Positions 1 through 8,743 of a stretch of DNA of 64,000 nt are shown in pieces. This DNA comes from Planctomycetes bacterium syqfu (GTDB lineage: Bacteria > Planctomycetota > Phycisphaerae > Phycisphaerales > Phycisphaeraceae). Every line of letters begins with the position of its first letter. Position 1 is the first letter of the stretch. A model generated the notes under the pieces. It made no database searches. It was not told where the DNA came from and saw only the letters and a program-made list of their open reading frames with translations. Position numbers and translations under genes: made by a program. The stretch is taken from NCBI GenBank assembly GCA_020974905.1, contig CP087563.1, positions 3,844,001 through 3,908,000 on the forward strand, given 5' to 3'.

Positions 1-491
1 TCTTGCCAAACGCGCCTTGGCGAACCATGTGACGGACCTTACGCCAATGATGCAGTGCTTGAAAAGTACCAAGCCTAGCGGGTTTGATTGATGAACTCTG
101 CGAAATCTCAGAAGTACTGGTTCTCTGTGCCGCAGAAAACGACGGGATGCGCAAGGTCATTGGTGCACAACAGATTCAACGTCTGGAAAAACAGACGGTG
201 TTTATCAATGTCGCGCGTTCTGCCTTGGTGGATTATCAGGCGTTAGCCAAACGTCTTGAGCAAGGTGATTTAATTGCAGCATTGGATGTGTTTGATGAAT
301 AACCATTGCCCAAGGACCATGTGTTGCGCAGCTTGCCCAACACTTATCTGACGCCGCATCGTGGTGGCGGTTTGGTTGAATCCCTGAACCGCTGTGTGGG
401 TTGGCTGGTTGATGACCTGCAGGCACTGCAAAGCCACGAAACACGTCTTCATTCGATTGATCAAAAGATGCTTGTGGCGTTGGATGGTTAA
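1..491 (+). pseudogene. Decayed D-2-hydroxyacid dehydrogenase (C-terminal part)
   Basis: The C-terminal half of an NAD-dependent D-2-hydroxyacid dehydrogenase can be read, but only across several lesions. From about base 84 the frame gives the end of the Rossmann domain and the catalytic region (FINVARSALVD, then AALDVFDE). A TAA at 300-302 stands where the family has a second Glu (usual motif DVFDEEPLP). The same frame then continues with PLPKDHVLRSLPNTYLTPH and the rest of the C-terminus to base 491, so one GAA-to-TAA change explains this stop. Upstream of base 84 related sequence (YANDAVLEKYQA) lies in another frame, so at least one indel is also present. The gene runs off the left edge. 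I infer a non-functional copy. Confidence 0.75.
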
Positions 492-651
492 GGTGCAACA
501 TATCGACAAAAGAACATGCGAGGCAATCTATTGTGCTTGTAAACTGCTACACAGTTTCAGCATCACGTTGTGATGCAACTATTGTTACCAATACACGATC
601 ATCGGTTAATCTAGATCGTAGCATGCTTCGTCAATTTGCAGCTTCACATGA

Positions 652-1698
652 TCAATCATGCCAACGGAAGATGGTGGTGATCTGCGCGGTTTGTGGGTCT
701 TTGAGGGATCGATAGGCCGTGGGTGCTTCCGACGGATCGTGGATACGATATAGAAATTCGGGGAAGTGGACTTTGCCTGATTGGATCATCTGGAAGATGG
801 CATCAAGGTCACCGGGTTCCCAATCGCGTGGGAAAAACATCTTGGCTTCACGCTCAAAAAACGGCCAATAGTTGAAGGTGATGTCTGACTTGTAGCTACC
901 CTGAAAGACATAGCGCACGTGTTTATCAAGTTTGATATTCCAATATGGCGCATGCAAGCCATCGACGGCATCATCAATCACAGCAGGTACGCCGGTGGCA
1001 TCGACGATAATGTCTGCACCATTTTCAAAATGTTCGCGAATGTGTTGGGCGATGGCGTGCGTGACGACTTGAGCTTCAATGCCCCACTGCCTGGCAAGAT
1101 CAACACGGGGCGCTGAGCGATCCAAACCGATGACGTCATAACCATGGCTTGCATAAAAACGAGCACTGAATAAACCGATGGACCCAAGTCCAATGACGGC
1201 AATCCGGTCATCATCAAAGCGTGTGACGTTGTTAAAACCGTGACAGGAAATCGCAGCCAAACGGGCGAGAACAGCCTGGACATCGTCAAGGTCATCGGGA
1301 ATGGGAATGAGTTGGTCGATTGTGCAGAGGGCATGGTCGGCCTGCCCGCCCCATTGTCCGACATGCGGCGGGGTGTGATGCGTGCCGATAATGACCACGC
1401 GCTGGCTTTGAGTGAAATCCGTATCTCCCGGATCAATCACGCGCCCGACACGTGCATAGCCGGGGACGATGCTTTTGCCAGCGTGTTCGGAACTGCCATC
1501 GAGCATTTTGCCAAGCTCGCGCAATTCCGTGCCGGGGCTGATGCAGGAGCAGGTGGTCTGTACGAGCAGCTGACCTGCCTGCAATGCAGCAATGGGGAAC
1601 GTGTCGAGTCGGACACCCTTTGCATCAAAGACGATGCAGCGTCCCAGTTGATTTGACTCACGCGATTGACAGTGTGTTTGTGTGGATAGGTTGGTCAT
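652..1698 (-). CDS. MDR-superfamily (alcohol dehydrogenase-like) oxidoreductase
   Basis: This is a 348-residue medium-chain dehydrogenase/reductase. The N-terminal GroES-like domain contains CSCISPGTELREL and a WGGQADHAL segment. A Rossmann fold follows with the dinucleotide-binding motif VIGLGSIGLFSARFY near residue 170. The cysteine cluster of the structural zinc site is absent, so it is not a classical four-Cys alcohol dehydrogenase; it resembles the threonine/sorbitol dehydrogenase-like branch used in sugar or sugar-acid oxidation. The substrate cannot be read from the sequence. It lies downstream of the GH28-like gene on the same strand, separated by 483 bases with a folded leader, so it may be regulated separately. 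No clear ribosome binding site precedes the ATG. Confidence 0.8.
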   Translation of the reverse strand: MTNLSTQTHCQSRESNQLGRCIVFDAKGVRLDTFPIAALQAGQLLVQTTCSCISPGTELRELGKMLDGSSEHAGKSIVPGYARVGRVIDPGDTDFTQSQRVVIIGTHHTPPHVGQWGGQADHALCTIDQLIPIPDDLDDVQAVLARLAAISCHGFNNVTRFDDDRIAVIGLGSIGLFSARFYASHGYDVIGLDRSAPRVDLARQWGIEAQVVTHAIAQHIREHFENGADIIVDATGVPAVIDDAVDGLHAPYWNIKLDKHVRYVFQGSYKSDITFNYWPFFEREAKMFFPRDWEPGDLDAIFQMIQSGKVHFPEFLYRIHDPSEAPTAYRSLKDPQTAQITTIFRWHD

Positions 1699-2181
1699 GA
1701 TATGTGCGATTTAAGAATGAATATAAACGTATCCAGATTGATTAACGCCATCAACCCTAATATGCGATATCAGTCGAAATACAGTCGATCCCAATGTGCG
1801 TAAAAGCAGAGTGCGATACCAATCCCATTTATAACTCGTGCTTTTCAATTCATTGAGCAACGTTGACACAACGGGCACCGGATTACATCCGGTGCTCATA
1901 CAAACACGAGTTATTACCTGAATTGGCATGAAACGCGTTTTGACATCATATCTCTCCAGAATAGGTGGCGGACAAGCCCTGGAAAATCCGGTGTGAGTAT
2001 CAGAAATCCATGAGGCTTGATCCGATGTCCTGGTTATATATTGCAAATAAGTTGCGCCAGGTGATAAAAACATCGCATTCCGTTGCGCGATGTCAATTTT
2101 AGGGTTGATTATGTTGGTTGGCCGACAAGTGTTATGAGTAACCCCCCGCAGGCCATCGTGAAGGCTGATCGTCATATCAAC
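1699..2181. other. Long intergenic leader between GH28-like and MDR genes
   Basis: These 483 bases hold no convincing gene; a 154-codon minus-strand frame covers most of it but shows no recognisable domain. The notable content is the nested inverted repeats at 1831-1914, described separately. As the 5' side of the minus-strand MDR gene, this would be an unusually long leader. Confidence 0.5.
1831..1914 (-). promoter_or_regulatory. Candidate structured leader RNA (nested inverted repeats)
   Basis: Three levels of pairing can be seen. The outer arms 1831-1840 (ATAACTCGTG) and 1905-1914 (CACGAGTTAT) are perfectly complementary. Inside, 1854-1859 (TGAGCA) can pair with 1893-1898 (TGCTCA). The interior holds a 9-bp hairpin, GCACCGGAT/ATCCGGTGC (1875-1883/1887-1895, loop of 3), and a 5-bp hairpin, CGTTG/CAACG (1861-1865/1869-1873). 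The 9-bp hairpin and the TGAGCA pairing share bases at 1893-1895, so they could be alternative states. It does not match a riboswitch class I recognise. It sits about 130-220 bases upstream of the MDR start, consistent with a cis-acting element, though this is inference. Confidence 0.4.
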
Positions 2182-3570
2182 TCAAACATATTCAATACGA
2201 TCTGCTAGGTCTGAATCCACCGTCAGGTTCGCAGGCCCCTTTTCGATTTGCAGTGTTGCATCGGGATGGAGCATGACACTGTTGGCAGTCTTAAGGTGAA
2301 TATCGCGTTGATCATCACTGAAAAGCATCTGTGTCACACCGGGTTTGGCAAAGGTGCATCCGTTAAGAAAAACGGTCATCGGCTCTTCGTGGACCATGTC
2401 TTGGGTTTTGCGGAAGACAGCGAGTTGCTTGCCGATGTGACTGTTGACGATGGTGATCGAATCAATGGGTGTGTTGACGTTCAGTAGACTGCCGGGTTTG
2501 TCATGTGCAACGTGGATACGATCAAGCACGATGCCCTGCTGCAGTGGTAATGGTGCATTGGGGTAATACGAACGGCTGAACTTGCCACTGTCATAATGCA
2601 CCGAAAAACCGATGCGTGGATTTTTGAGCGTGATGTCACGGAAGACAACATTGCGCACGCCTGCGGTGTAAGTCACATCTTCCTGGACCATGTACCACGT
2701 AATGCCATCGAGTTCCTGTGCACCTTGCTCATGGGTCGGTTGCGTCGTTGAAGTGAAGAATCTTCCATCGGCGTCGGCACGGACGCGGTAAAGTCGGCCG
2801 TTACTCACGACAGTGTCGGACTTTTGCACCTGCATGCCTTTAAACCAATCCACCCAGGCGCCTGCGATGATCCGACAGAAAAAGCCAATCTCTCGACCGT
2901 CATCCAGATCGACACACTTTTCGACCACGCCGTCTTCGATCCACCCCATCTCCGGATTGCCCACGTCGTAATCATGAGCATTAAGCGCGATGGCATCATC
3001 ACCCGTTTCAAAGACACCGTTACTCACGACAAAGCGCTTGCCACGACCGAAGTGGACGCCGTCTTTCTTCCCGCGAATGATCACGTCGTTGACGATGACA
3101 TCTTCAAAGGAGCAGATGTGTATGCAGTATTGCAAAGCGCCCACATCATCACAGCGGAAGCGTTCGATGTGCAGATCCTGCACATGGAAGAACGAAACAT
3201 GGCCATGAAGTCCGAAGACTTCGCGAAACGTCCGCACGTCCATGTCATTGACAATCAGCGTCAAACCTTCAAGTCGAATCGCTTTGTCAACGGTGCGGGT
3301 GAGCGCGCCTTTGTTGAGAAAGACATGCGTGAACGGGCCCTGCTCATCGACTTTACGAACAAAGGTGTTGGCATTGAAGATCAGGTCCGTATGACTGGGC
3401 AAAAGCACGGTGTCCGCCAGGTCATAGACACCCGGACGACTGACAATGACCGTCCCCTGCTGATCCACTGCCTTTTGCAATGCTCGGGCGTTATCCAGCC
3501 CCGAAGCCGTTGGCAGGAAGCCAAAGTCAGCGGCATTGACCTCATGATTTTGTTCAAGACTCGCAGGCAC
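2182..3570 (-). CDS. GH28-like right-handed beta-helix protein
   Basis: This 462-residue protein starts like pectin-active beta-helix enzymes (AADFGFLPTASGLDNARALQKAVD). The central part has the repetitive strands of a parallel beta-helix, with KKDGVHFGRG followed by ETGDDAIALNAHD. The latter matches the paired-Asp motif of GH28 polygalacturonases (usually GDDCIAI). The upstream NTD motif is replaced by KDG, so hydrolase activity is likely but not certain. There is no signal peptide, suggesting cytoplasmic action on imported oligosaccharides. The start is a GTG: AGAGG lies 8 bases upstream, while nearby ATGs are out of frame. The divergent neighbour is a GH39-like enzyme, so the two probably share a substrate and a control region. 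Confidence 0.75.
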   Translation of the reverse strand: MPASLEQNHEVNAADFGFLPTASGLDNARALQKAVDQQGTVIVSRPGVYDLADTVLLPSHTDLIFNANTFVRKVDEQGPFTHVFLNKGALTRTVDKAIRLEGLTLIVNDMDVRTFREVFGLHGHVSFFHVQDLHIERFRCDDVGALQYCIHICSFEDVIVNDVIIRGKKDGVHFGRGKRFVVSNGVFETGDDAIALNAHDYDVGNPEMGWIEDGVVEKCVDLDDGREIGFFCRIIAGAWVDWFKGMQVQKSDTVVSNGRLYRVRADADGRFFTSTTQPTHEQGAQELDGITWYMVQEDVTYTAGVRNVVFRDITLKNPRIGFSVHYDSGKFSRSYYPNAPLPLQQGIVLDRIHVAHDKPGSLLNVNTPIDSITIVNSHIGKQLAVFRKTQDMVHEEPMTVFLNGCTFAKPGVTQMLFSDDQRDIHLKTANSVMLHPDATLQIEKGPANLTVDSDLADRIEYV

Positions 3571-3808
3571 AGCATCATCCTCTGCACAAAAAACAGGTTC
3601 GATATCAACTATCGATTTGAATTAAACAGACAGCGCGATACCGTCAAATTTCCAACCGCGCATCGTAGAAAGACAAGCACCTCAACGCAAGTCGATCAGT
3701 CAACCGATTTAATCATGCAGCGTTTGCATTCTGAGTCACAAAGACGAAGAATACGCCATTTGCAATTGCACTTTTTACGTCAGCCTTTTGCCAGTTTGGA
3801 GTTCTTGA

Positions 3809-5206
3809 ATGACAACCACAAGACCAATCGCCGAATCCAATGTGAAAGTCGATTTTTCCAAACACATTGGCAAGATCAAGGCACTGCACAGCGTCAACCG
3901 GGGCCCGATCGGATCATGGGGTGCCGAAGATCATTCCGAGTTCTACAAAAAAGCCAGGTTCCCCCACGCGCGATTGCATGACTGCCCGTTGCACATGATG
4001 GACACCGTGGACATTCACCTGATTTTCCCCAACTGGGATGCAGATGAGAATGATCCAGCCAACTACCGCTTTGCTGCAACGGATCGCTACATCCAGGCAA
4101 CCTTGGAGACCGGCGCGGAGATTGTTTATCGCCTTGGGGAAAGCATCGAACACTACGCGGTCAAGACCTACATTTTCCCACCCAAAGACTACGACAAATG
4201 GGCACGGATCTGCCTGAACATCATCCGGCATTACAACCATGGTTGGGCGAATGGCTTTGAACACAACATCCGTTTCTGGGAAATCTGGAACGAACCGGAC
4301 CTGACAGAGAAGATGTGGTCAGGGACCGCTCAGCAGTATTACGAACTCTATGCCGTGGTTTCCAAAGCGATCAAGGCAGAATTTCCTGAGTTACTGGTGG
4401 GCGGTCCGGGCTTGGCGATGCCTAGTATCCATAAGCCTTGGCCTCAGAACTTTCTGGCATATTGTCGGGATCATGCGCTGCCGATGGACTTCTTCTCATG
4501 GCATCGTTACAGCTGTCGGCCGGAAGAACTCGTTGAGATGGCGCGGAATATCCGTGCGGCGTTGGACGAATATGGTTACACGCAAACACAAAGCCATCTC
4601 AACGAATGGCATTACCTGCCGTTTCAGGATTGGTCGTTTATCAAGTTCGGCACACCCAACAACACCAAGCAAACTGCGGATCATGAGGTCGATTTGTTCA
4701 AAGCGAAGATGGCCATGGAAGCCGCTGCCAGCCATGAAGCCGCTGCATTTACCGCCAGTTCCCTGATTCGATTGCAGGACGAACCGGTCGACGCAGCCAT
4801 GTACTACGTGGGCAATGCCGGACGCTTGGGCCTCTTTGATCTCTCCGGCGGCGCGCCACGCGGTGCCTATTTCGCCCTGGAAACACTGGGCAAAATGGTA
4901 GACATGCAACACCGCGTTTGGACTGATGCCAGCGAAGATGCTGTGAGTTGTCTGGCCTCAGTCGATTCGGCAAGTCTGCAGGCAACAGTGATGATCAGTC
5001 GCTTTGATGCGGGTTGTTATGGTGATCTTGTAATTGATCTGGATAATTTGCCATGGACCGGTCCGACACGTTGCGAACAGTATGTCATCGACAGTCAGCG
5101 TCGTTATCAGCATGTCGAGCGTCGGACATTTGATTCGCCTTGCTGTCATTTTCACTGGTTCATCGAACCCACCGCCATCCTCATCTGCAACTTGAGCCCT
5201 GCCTGA
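3809..5206 (+). CDS. GH39-like clan GH-A glycoside hydrolase
   Basis: This 465-residue protein has the signatures of a retaining clan GH-A TIM-barrel enzyme. WEIWNEPD carries the likely acid/base Glu162 and HLNEWHYLP the likely nucleophile Glu266. The N-terminal region (ALHSVNRGPIGSWGAEDHSE) resembles GH39 beta-xylosidase/iduronidase-type proteins. No signal peptide is visible, so it probably acts in the cytoplasm on oligosaccharides. GGAG lies 7 bases before the ATG. It is divergent from the GH28-like gene across 238 bases, and a hairpin with a T run follows it. The exact glycosidic linkage cannot be read from the sequence. Confidence 0.75.
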   Translation: MTTTRPIAESNVKVDFSKHIGKIKALHSVNRGPIGSWGAEDHSEFYKKARFPHARLHDCPLHMMDTVDIHLIFPNWDADENDPANYRFAATDRYIQATLETGAEIVYRLGESIEHYAVKTYIFPPKDYDKWARICLNIIRHYNHGWANGFEHNIRFWEIWNEPDLTEKMWSGTAQQYYELYAVVSKAIKAEFPELLVGGPGLAMPSIHKPWPQNFLAYCRDHALPMDFFSWHRYSCRPEELVEMARNIRAALDEYGYTQTQSHLNEWHYLPFQDWSFIKFGTPNNTKQTADHEVDLFKAKMAMEAAASHEAAAFTASSLIRLQDEPVDAAMYYVGNAGRLGLFDLSGGAPRGAYFALETLGKMVDMQHRVWTDASEDAVSCLASVDSASLQATVMISRFDAGCYGDLVIDLDNLPWTGPTRCEQYVIDSQRRYQHVERRTFDSPCCHFHWFIEPTAILICNLSPA

Positions 5207-5267
5207 TCATTATGCCTCAAGCAATGAGGAATGTCAGCCCCTCAGCAGACACAATATTCGTGTCCAT

Positions 5268-5315
5268 AAAAAAAACGTCGAACAGTCCCATGAAACAGGG
5301 ATCGTTCGACGTTTT
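5268..5315 (-). terminator. Intrinsic terminator on the minus strand
   Basis: Arms 5272-5289 and 5298-5315 pair over 12 bp (AAAACGTCGAAC/GTTCGACGTTTT), a two-base internal loop and 4 more bp, around an 8-base loop. On the minus strand the stem is followed by eight T residues (5275-5268), the classic Rho-independent layout. On the plus strand only four Ts follow, so it may also stop the GH39-like transcript weakly. No minus-strand protein gene lies nearby to explain it. Confidence 0.7.
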
Positions 5316-5440
5316 GAAGCGGTGTGTTCTGGACGTGAGTCGAACCCGTTGAACCCGCTCCGTGAGGAACTTCTCGAGTCTCTCATTACCCACATTCTGG
5401 CTCATCCAGATGAGCCAATCAGTGCTTTAGGGGTGTAATA
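5316..5440 (-). ncRNA. Candidate small RNA upstream of an orphan terminator
   Basis: The strong minus-strand terminator at 5268-5315 has no minus-strand protein gene within several kilobases, so some untranslated transcript probably ends there. The preceding 120 bases contain a perfect 7-bp hairpin (GGCTCAT/ATGAGCC, 5399-5416) and a T-loop-like GGTTCGACTC on the minus strand. A complete tRNA, tmRNA or SRP RNA fold could not be built. It may be a decayed tRNA or an unrecognised small RNA. Confidence 0.25.
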
Positions 5441-5840
5441 CTCAAGGACAAATGTCTTTTTGAAGCCCTCCCCACACCCCTCCCCGCCATAGGGAACCCG
5501 AGTGTTGTGATTGTGTGTTGTAAAACAACAGGTTACGTCTGCTTGAGGTGTACATTTGCACCCCGACTACTTACGCATTCTGATGGTCCTGATTGCTCGC
5601 TCGGCTCTTTGGATTAGGTTGATGAGCCGAGCTTCGCAAGAACCAACGGGTTGTGGCTTCGCTCACGCTCGCCACGTTGCCTCACGGCCACTGAATGCGT
5701 TGGATTCAACGCATCCCAACCCGTTGCCCAGACGCACGGAAAAAGGGGGAGAACAGCTACAACGAGTATCCATAGCCCCTCAAGATGGCTCATGTCACCA
5801 TGAGCCATCTTCTGTTTTCAAACACACTCTCATAAGTGAA

Positions 5841-5863
5841 AATTTGTAAAAATATTACAAATT
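5841..5863. repeat. Perfect 9-bp inverted repeat, operator-like
   Basis: AATTTGTAA (5841-5849) and TTACAAATT (5855-5863) are perfect inverted copies separated by five bases, in an AT-rich stretch about 320 bases upstream of the first gene of the element. The geometry fits a dimeric repressor site. There is no T run of the kind expected for a terminator. Confidence 0.4.
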
Positions 5864-6184
5864 GGGCTTGTAAACACAATCTATGCGCGTAATATAAGTA
5901 TAAGTTAAAGGCCTAGAACCGATGGGAGAGTCTGTTTGTGAGACTATTGTTCTAGGTGATATTGTAGTTATAGTAATCATTAACCTATCCAACCTAGCCA
6001 TCTAGTGATTGCAAAGACTCTCAACACTGTCAAGGATGACAAAAAAAGTGTATTAAGCAGGATGCTTTTCTCACTGCATGATCTTGAAAGCTGGAATCGG
6101 ATGCTACACGGGAGCCCACAATGAATAACTATGTGGACCTCAAGTTGCGTTCATACCAGCGGCTCCCTCTGGGAGACGCTGGAT

Positions 6185-6547
6185 ATGACGCGACAACATG
6201 AAGATAACATACTTTATCCAAGTACTAACGCTTTTGCTGGCTTAGATGAATATCATGGTTGGCCACAGTTTTTAGGCAAACTACTGAGCCATAATCAAGC
6301 TGTGCCGCTGTGTGTAATACTTGTTATGGGAAGTGTTTGCTACTTCACGTCTCGTATTCACTCACCGACCATTGGGCAAATAGGCATCATGGCTTTAGCG
6401 TTGGTTCTACTCTCCGTAATAGCAATCATCGCACTTAGGAAGTGTCAGGCTAAGCATGCCAAGACTGAAGAAAGACGAGGCTCGGACCCGCCTGAACCTG
6501 GAATTACCACAAACGGCAAGGGACCGTCTGGAAGCCCTCCGTGTTGA
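6185..6547 (+). CDS. Small membrane protein of unknown function
   Basis: This is a predicted 120-residue protein with two hydrophobic segments in the middle (AVPLCVILVMGSVCYFTS and IGIMALALVLLSVIAIIAL) and a basic, Pro/Gly-rich tail. I do not recognise a family. The ATG at 6185 is preferred over an in-frame start at 6131 because GGGAG precedes it by 9 bases and the upstream residues look non-coding. Its end overlaps the CopG-like gene by 92 bases in another frame. That is a long overlap, so the tail or the whole gene may be spurious. Confidence 0.4.
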   Translation: MTRQHEDNILYPSTNAFAGLDEYHGWPQFLGKLLSHNQAVPLCVILVMGSVCYFTSRIHSPTIGQIGIMALALVLLSVIAIIALRKCQAKHAKTEERRGSDPPEPGITTNGKGPSGSPPC

Positions 6548-6683
6548 AACCGAGGCAGATAGCCTTGCGGAAGTCATCCGGCGTTCACTAGCTTTGTATG
6601 AATTGCTGTGGCAACAACAGCAACAGGGAGTTCAGATTATTGCTCGTAAGGGCGATGAAGAAAAACGAGTACTTTTGCTTTAA
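6456..6683 (+). CDS. CopG-like ribbon-helix-helix protein
   Basis: This 75-residue protein begins MPRLKKDEARTRLNLELP, a short basic lead-in to a beta-strand, then two helices (TARDRLEALRVETEADS, LAEVIRRSLALYELLW), as in ribbon-helix-helix DNA-binding proteins. The tail (VQIIARKGDEEKRVLLL) is typical of small accessory RHH proteins carried by mobile elements. It lies immediately upstream of the T4SS-type ATPase gene, so it may bind DNA during transfer or regulate the element. The family assignment is from pattern only. Confidence 0.65.
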   Translation: MPRLKKDEARTRLNLELPQTARDRLEALRVETEADSLAEVIRRSLALYELLWQQQQQGVQIIARKGDEEKRVLLL

Positions 6684-6760
6684 GTTCTTGACACAATCCC
6701 GTACCCCCAGAAGATATAGCTGTAGGCTCAACCTCACGGTCCGCCATTCTGGGGAATCAC

Positions 6761-8424
6761 ATGACCCGACGCCCTTGGCAGAAATCCTCACTCACACTTG
6801 GTACCCGCCTTGATGGTGCTGGTGATCTCAAACTGTCCCCGTCTGACCGAGAAAGCCACCTGTATATCGCAGGTGCTACCCGTACAGGCAAAAGCAAACT
6901 CATTGAATCACTCATCCGTCAGGACATTGCAGGTTGGCGTCGGCACAAGTGCGGCATGCTCCTGATTGACCCGCATGGCGACCTGTATCGGCAGGTCATG
7001 AAAGCGGTCATTGCCAAGGGGAAAACCGACCTGCCCATTGTTCCATTGACCTTACCGATAAAGAATACATCGTCTCGTACAACGTCCTGCGAAAGCAGTC
7101 TGCTGAAACCTCTGCACTGGTTCGTGCCTTTGTTCGGGCGATGGCATACATATGGGGTGCCGATGGAACCGATACCACACCGCGTTTTGAACGTTGGCTC
7201 ACCCATCTTCTGCATGCACTGTATCAACTCAATCACACACTGGTTGAAGCTCCGCGGATGCTTTCACCATACGACCAAAGATTTCGCAGAAATGCCATCC
7301 CCCAATTAACGGGCCCAGTCTCTGAGCATTGGCAATGGGCTTGTACTCTACCCCAAAAACAATTCCAAGAGCAGATTGAATCCACCATCAATCGCCTGCA
7401 ACGTTTTCAAGATTGCGAAAAGCTCAATCTGATGCTCGGTACACATGGCCATACTTTTGATTTTGAGCAGGCCATTGAAGAGGGCTGGATTGTTTTGGTC
7501 AATCTTTCAACCGAAGGATCGTGGGGTGATGAAGAAGATGCCGACACGCTTGCTACACTCATGCTTACTGACCTTTGGACTTCTGCCAAAGCCAGAGGAA
7601 AGAGCAAGAACAACCGACCGTTTCGCGTTGTCATAGATGAATTTCAGAATTTCATCACCCCGACCATTGCCAAGAATCTGGCACAAGCAGCTGGGTTTGG
7701 ACTTCATTTAACGCTCGCGACACAATTTCCTACACAACTGTTATCTGCCGGGAAAATTGGTGAAGACATTTACCGCAATGTCATGGGTAATGCCCGATCC
7801 AAAGTTGTCTTTTCCTTGGAAGAACCCGACTCATTGAAAGCTCTGACCGAATGGCTATTCCGAAGCAGTCTCAATCCTGATGAAGTCAAACATGACTTAT
7901 ACAGCACAAAAGCCCTGGGGCAAAAGCTTGTCACACTGGAAAACAGATCGGAAACCACCACGACATCCGAAAGCGATGGTTTAACTGAAACAGATGACAG
8001 TGATGGCGGCCATATGAGCAGTAGCACCCGTGATCAAACGAGCACGTCAAAGAGTACCAGCACATCCTCCACCGAAGCCTTTGCCACCATCTATGGCAAG
8101 GAGCTTTCCTCTCGCCAATTCCGATCCGTTGAAGAACAGTATTTCATGGCCACCCAAAGGATTGTCAGCCAAAACCAACGGCATGCATTTGTCAGAACCA
8201 TGAGCATGAAAGAACCTGTGCCAATCATTACACCATTAGTTGAGGAAGGTTTGGCACGTGAACCCTACGTGCAGAAAAAGACCCACGAAATGCTTGAAAA
8301 ACTTCCGTTTGCTCATCGGGTTGAATCGGCCCGCAAGCAGTTGGCAGAACGTCAAGCGGTTATTGATGGAGTGAATCTGGATGTTCTTGACGAGCCGATG
8401 ACTGCCAAACGACGTATCAGATAA
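6761..8424 (+). pseudogene. VirD4/TraG-like conjugation ATPase, frameshifted
   Basis: Two frames together encode one AAA-type DNA-transfer ATPase of about 550 residues. The first frame has the Walker A motif GATRTGKSK and LLIDPHGDLY. The second has the Walker B-like VVIDEFQNF, a HLTLATQFPTQLL sensor region and a Ser/Thr-rich tail. The register drops by one near 7040-7050: the second frame can be extended upstream as DLTDKEYIVSYNVLRKQSAE, directly joining the first. One additional base in the short homopolymer there would restore a single frame. It could be real decay in a degraded element or a one-base sequence error. The role would be the coupling or motor ATPase of a conjugative element; no relaxase or pilus genes remain nearby. 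Confidence 0.7.
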
Positions 8425-8743
8425 AGAACCGTTGTCCCGCGAAAGTGTCTGCGATATACTCGCAGCTTAGCGATCAAAAATCCAAGGAGATTTGCACCGA
8501 AGCGTAACACCGCTTCTACAAAAATTTGAATTTTGCAAATGTAGACGCCTGTCTATACGAACTACCACCCCAGTTTTCTGGGACTTCACACAAGGGCGTT
8601 TGCTGGGTGCTCCCTGTATGGGGTCTAGCGCCCGGCGGACTTTATCCATGTGTGGCGGCTGTGGTAGGCGCGTATAGATGGTGCGGTCCGTCGGACACTC
8701 GACCCCGTTTTTTTATGCCCAAATGGCAAGAAAGGATCAAATC
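8425..8743. other. Intergenic region inside the element
   Basis: No gene is supported in these 319 bases. GAAGCG/CGCTTC (8499-8504/8511-8516) can form a small hairpin. A short frame ending MCGGCGRRV vaguely resembles a recombinase zinc ribbon, but it is too short to call. Confidence 0.4.

Larger units (their letters stand above)
5207..6184. other. Gene-poor left flank of the integrated element
   Basis: I see no supportable protein gene here. It holds a terminator-like hairpin at 5268-5315, a compositionally structured stretch up to about 5440 with a 7-bp hairpin at 5399-5416, and a perfect 9-bp inverted repeat at 5841-5863. The last 350 bases are AT-rich and probably carry the promoter for the small genes beginning at 6185. 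Confidence 0.5.

Noticed and set aside
1711-2175. A 154-codon minus-strand frame between two carbohydrate genes
   Set aside because: No recognisable domain, odd composition, no ribosome site, and it runs through the strong inverted repeats at 1831-1914.
2824-3981. A 385-codon plus-strand frame
   Set aside because: Antisense to the well-supported GH28-like gene and to the start of the GH39-like gene; its residues show no family pattern.
5320-5416. Possible tRNA or tmRNA 3' end (GGTTCGACTC on the minus strand)
   Set aside because: The T stem has a mismatch and no acceptor, D or anticodon arm can be paired, so it is reported only as a candidate small RNA.
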